This document shows, one piece after another, positions 61,127 to 64,000 of a stretch of 64,000 nucleotides of DNA. Positions within the stretch are counted from its first letter, which is position 1, and each line of letters starts with the position of its first letter. A program made the translations under genes and the position numbers. The notes under the pieces were generated by a model. The model was not told the DNA's origin. It saw only the letters and a list, made by a program, of their open reading frames with translations, and made no database searches. The DNA is from Balneola sp. (GTDB lineage: Bacteria; Bacteroidota; Rhodothermia; Balneolales; Balneolaceae), in the NCBI GenBank assembly GCA_017640785.1, contig JAEPPZ010000002.1:31738-95737 (forward strand), read 5' to 3'.

Positions 61127-64000
61127 CTCTTCCTCCCTTCAATCCATTTAAAAACCATTGGAATCAAATACAGAGTTAAAAGCGTGCTTGTTACCATCCC
61201 TCCCATCAAAGCAATTGCCAATGATTGTCTTAAAACATAGCCATCGCCGAACGGAATCAACATGGGGATCAGTCCTAAAATAGTTGTTAAACTGGTCATT
61301 ACAACCGGACGAAATCTGTTTTTTCCTGCTTCTCTTACCGCTTCTTCCAGATTTCCGGTTTCTTCATAATAGCGTCGCATAAAATCCACTTTCAGGATGG
61401 AATCGTTTACCGCAATTCCGGTCAGGATCAGAATTCCCATAAAAGACAGTGCGTTTAAACTTACACCACCAAGATAAAGTGCAAACACGGAACCGATCCA
61501 GGCAAAAGGAATTGCCAGAATAATGATAAACGGATATTTCAGGTTTTCATACTGAATGGCAAGGATCAAATAGATCAACAGTACACTTATGGACAACAAA
61601 AGACCTAATTCTTTCAATAGGTTTATTAACTGGAGTGCGGTTCCCCCTATTTTGATCTCATGCCCGGTTCGTTGCATAAAATCATTTACCTGCTCTTGGA
61701 TCTCATCCGAATTCCACCACCAATCCACAAAAGTAAAATCAGAATTGTATGTTAAGATCGCTGATTGTTCCAGCCGCTCTATCTGTTCTGCTTCATCTAC
61801 AACGTTAATAATTGCAATTTCAGAAAGTGGAATCACTTTATTTTTTATGTTCAGCTTTATTTCCTGTGGATCTGTAAGATTTTCGCCCTCTCCCAATAGC
61901 CGAATAGCAATTTGCTCATCCTGCCTGTTCCAGTCTGTTACATACATTCCCCGGGTTAGTGACTCCAAATATGCAATTACATCCCGTTCACTGATCTCAT
62001 AAAACAGCAATCGATCATTTTTCAGCTGTAATTGATAAGCTTCTACGGTTTGAGGAAATTTTTCTGAAAGTGACACTTCTTTAAAGCCCTTACTCATGTA
62101 ATCTTCCAAAGCCAAGCCGATCCTTTTACTGAAATTGCGGTCTATCCCGACTACGCTGAACTGTACAGGAGCTTCCACCGATGAACTGCTTCCTCCAATA
62201 CGTGAATCTCCCTGTTTACTGAACGACCACGTTTGATACGTTTTCTGCAAGGATGAAAAAAGATCTTCAACCCGATAAGCTTCCTGCCAGTTTTGTACCG
62301 GCACTGTGATCTTAAATTTGTTGAGACCCTCATCCTGTATAGAACTTAAACTTGTGTTGTCGGTGTATCCACCAACCGACAGAATTTGAACAGAATCCGT
62401 CTCTCTTTTTATGAAATCTGTAATGGTTTTAGAAGCGTCTTTTGAAGATCGTAAAGAAGTATTTCCGGGTAGAGTTACCAGATATTCAACGCGTTCAGGT
62501 TCGCCTTCGGGCAAGGCATCTTTTTGAATATTTAAAAAAGAGAATACAGCAATTACGCTTACTACTAAAGTAAAGAGAACAGGTAGAAGTGGTTTATTTA
62601 TAGCCTTCGCTAAACTTCTTTCATACTTTTCGATTACAGTATCTAATCCGGATGAGATCTTAGAAAGAAAACCCGAAGTCCCTTTCCCACTGAACTGAAC
62701 AACAAAAACCGGTAAGATCACTAATGCAATCAGCAGCGATGAAAGTAAACTTATGGAAAGAGTTGCTGCAAGATCCCTGAAAAAAGCCCCTTCAAATCCT
62801 CCCAGGAAAATGAGCGGAAGAAATACAGAAATGGTAGTAAATGTAGAAGCTGTTACTGCCAATGCTATTTCCTTCGTCCCTTTGGCTGCCGCTTCGTATT
62901 TATCCAATCCTTGTTTTTTATAGCGATTGATATTCTCTAAAACTACAATGGAGTTATCCAGTAATAAACCGATTCCCAGTGTAAGTCCACTCAGAGAAAT
63001 GATATTCAATTGAATATCAAATAAATACATGATCACGAAAGTGAGAAAAATGCTGACAGGAATAGAGATCCCGATAGTAAAAGGACTCCGAATATCATCC
63101 AGAAACAAGAACAGAACGATAAAAGCCAGTATTCCACCAATGATCAGCGTTTGAAGAAGATTAGAAATGGAGTTTTCGATGTAGGTAGCGTCTTCCCTGA
63201 TGATCTGAATATCGAATTCAGGGTTTTGGGTTTTGATCTCGTTTACGGCATTCTGTAAAGTCTCAAACACTGTAACGGTATTTGCTCCGTATTCTTTTTT
63301 AACCAAAACATTCAAGACTTCCTGATTATCCAGCAAAGCAAAAGAAGAAGGATCGGCTTCTCTAATCTCTACATCTGCAATTTCTGATAGTGTAAGCACG
63401 CGGCCGTTTGCCAATGAAATAACCGGAATCGATTCAATATCTTCGATGGTCTCAATTCGGCTTTGGATCTTTATAGCATAACGATACCAACCATCCCGAA
63501 GTTCTCCTGTGGAAGAAAACACGTTTGCATTGCTGATGATTTGCTGAACCTGAGTAAGTGTTAGCCCATAGCGATCCAATAATTTAGGATCGTAATTGAT
63601 CTGTACTTCCGGTTCCACTTCTCCTACCAACAGTGCCTGCGCAATTCCATCCTGTTGCTCCAACCGACGCGTAAAAACTTGCTCTGCCCATCGCTTTGTA
63701 GCCAAGCGATTTCCGAAACTTTGGTTTTCTGCATCTTTTAAAGTGACTGTGATTGTAGCTATAGGCTCATCAGAAGCTGAAGAATATACCAGTTGAGGTC
63801 GTTCTGCATTTTGAGGAAGCAACGGTCTTGCTTGATCCAGTTTCTCCCTGACATTCAGAAATGCCAGATCCATGTCGGTTCCCCATTTGAAAGTGAGGAA
63901 AATGAGACTTTGTCCTTGTCTGGAAAGACTTCGTGTTTCCTGAACTCCACGAACGGAGCCGAGTGTCCCTTCCAGTCGCTCATTGATTCTGTACTCCACA
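61084..64000 (-). CDS. RND-family efflux transporter (first pump subunit), 5' end outside the window
   Basis: The 971 residues visible begin at a Met that aligns inside the first porter loop (NERLEGTLGSVRGVQETRSLS); about 60-70 residues, including TM1, are missing upstream. TM4 carries GLTLGIGLLLDNSIVVLENINRYKK, and the second half has GIAVNDSILKVDFMRRYYEE. The C-terminus ends in GRKRIKNVSIKNVSIKN, of which the last 13 residues are encoded by the 15-bp tandem repeat. With the downstream MFP and second RND it suggests a two-pump complex as in MdtABC. Confidence 0.88.
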   Translation of the reverse strand, partial: VEYRINERLEGTLGSVRGVQETRSLSRQGQSLIFLTFKWGTDMDLAFLNVREKLDQARPLLPQNAERPQLVYSSASDEPIATITVTLKDAENQSFGNRLATKRWAEQVFTRRLEQQDGIAQALLVGEVEPEVQINYDPKLLDRYGLTLTQVQQIISNANVFSSTGELRDGWYRYAIKIQSRIETIEDIESIPVISLANGRVLTLSEIADVEIREADPSSFALLDNQEVLNVLVKKEYGANTVTVFETLQNAVNEIKTQNPEFDIQIIREDATYIENSISNLLQTLIIGGILAFIVLFLFLDDIRSPFTIGISIPVSIFLTFVIMYLFDIQLNIISLSGLTLGIGLLLDNSIVVLENINRYKKQGLDKYEAAAKGTKEIALAVTASTFTTISVFLPLIFLGGFEGAFFRDLAATLSISLLSSLLIALVILPVFVVQFSGKGTSGFLSKISSGLDTVIEKYERSLAKAINKPLLPVLFTLVVSVIAVFSFLNIQKDALPEGEPERVEYLVTLPGNTSLRSSKDASKTITDFIKRETDSVQILSVGGYTDNTSLSSIQDEGLNKFKITVPVQNWQEAYRVEDLFSSLQKTYQTWSFSKQGDSRIGGSSSSVEAPVQFSVVGIDRNFSKRIGLALEDYMSKGFKEVSLSEKFPQTVEAYQLQLKNDRLLFYEISERDVIAYLESLTRGMYVTDWNRQDEQIAIRLLGEGENLTDPQEIKLNIKNKVIPLSEIAIINVVDEAEQIERLEQSAILTYNSDFTFVDWWWNSDEIQEQVNDFMQRTGHEIKIGGTALQLINLLKELGLLLSISVLLIYLILAIQYENLKYPFIIILAIPFAWIGSVFALYLGGVSLNALSFMGILILTGIAVNDSILKVDFMRRYYEETGNLEEAVREAGKNRFRPVVMTSLTTILGLIPMLIPFGDGYVLRQSLAIALMGGMVTSTLLTLYLIPMVFKWIEGRKRIKNVSIKNVSIKN

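Noticed and set aside
60930..61142. 70-codon minus-strand frame with repeated IKNDS motifs
   Set aside because: It is only a translation of the 15-bp tandem repeat in another frame and overlaps the RND end; no conserved sequence is seen.
61589..62002. 137-codon plus-strand frame inside the RND gene
   Set aside because: Antisense to a conserved porter domain; Ser/Cys/Ile-rich product without start context.

Overview
The window is a compact, low-GC stretch of bacterial chromosome. It holds 57 protein genes, one tRNA and several families of short intergenic repeats. I see no phage, insertion sequence, CRISPR array or rRNA. The lineage looks like the Bacteroidota/Balneolota side of the FCB group. 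The evidence is a secreted protein with a type IX secretion sorting tail containing the NYPNPFNPST motif, a gldE-like gene next to ssb, paired DUF3857 transglutaminase-like lipoproteins, many short signal peptides ending in Ala-Gln or Ser-Gln, and few clear Shine-Dalgarno sites. Balneolaceae is my best guess. The genus cannot be decided from the sequence alone.

Layout. 1-5.7 kb (mostly minus): a cut-off lipoprotein, tRNA-Ser(GGA), then a tight run crtB-like, accC, murQ, plsC, tonB-like. 5.9-15.4 kb (mostly plus): a LacI-type regulator with purC one base behind it, then an accessory-looking stretch of single genes (alpha/beta hydrolase, membrane adenylate cyclase, HxlR regulator divergent from a flavin monooxygenase, Gfo/Idh/MocA oxidoreductase, YdeI-like protein, beta-lactamase-fold hydrolase, a small orphan) separated by hairpin-forming repeats. 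15.5-21.5 kb (minus): six closely packed genes reading pspA, a mini-PspA, a membrane-anchored coiled-coil protein, enoyl-CoA hydratase, a CNNM/CorC protein and a Ycf46-like AAA ATPase. 21.6-33.8 kb: pyrimidine nucleoside phosphorylase, a pdxB-like gene, M48 protease, murB, gldE-like, ssb and two DUF3857 proteins. 34-46 kb: DinB-like protein, S1/P1 nuclease, pgk, a 1248-residue type IX cargo protein, cysteine desulfurase, LOG-like, DUF1499, fadD. 46.5-56.4 kb: fur, an orphan gene framed by a 21-bp inverted repeat, ftsX, an outer-membrane barrel protein, cinA, pgsA, pgpA, pyrE, miaB and an unknown membrane protein. 56.7-64 kb (minus): RND pump, membrane fusion lipoprotein, second RND pump (cut by the window end).

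The most promising system is the PspA-centred operon at 15.5-21.5 kb. It combines an ESCRT-III-family membrane-remodelling protein, a second protein that repeats only the C-terminal part of PspA, a membrane-anchored coiled-coil protein and an AAA+ ATPase, together with a CNNM transporter-like protein. The other unusual signals are non-coding. A 15-bp repeat unit (consensus AATTARGAAT plus five variable bases) abuts stop codons at 47 kb and 61 kb. Hairpin elements with a conserved fold but changed stem sequence lie between 13.0 and 15.5 kb. Several strong palindromes sit in divergent promoters.
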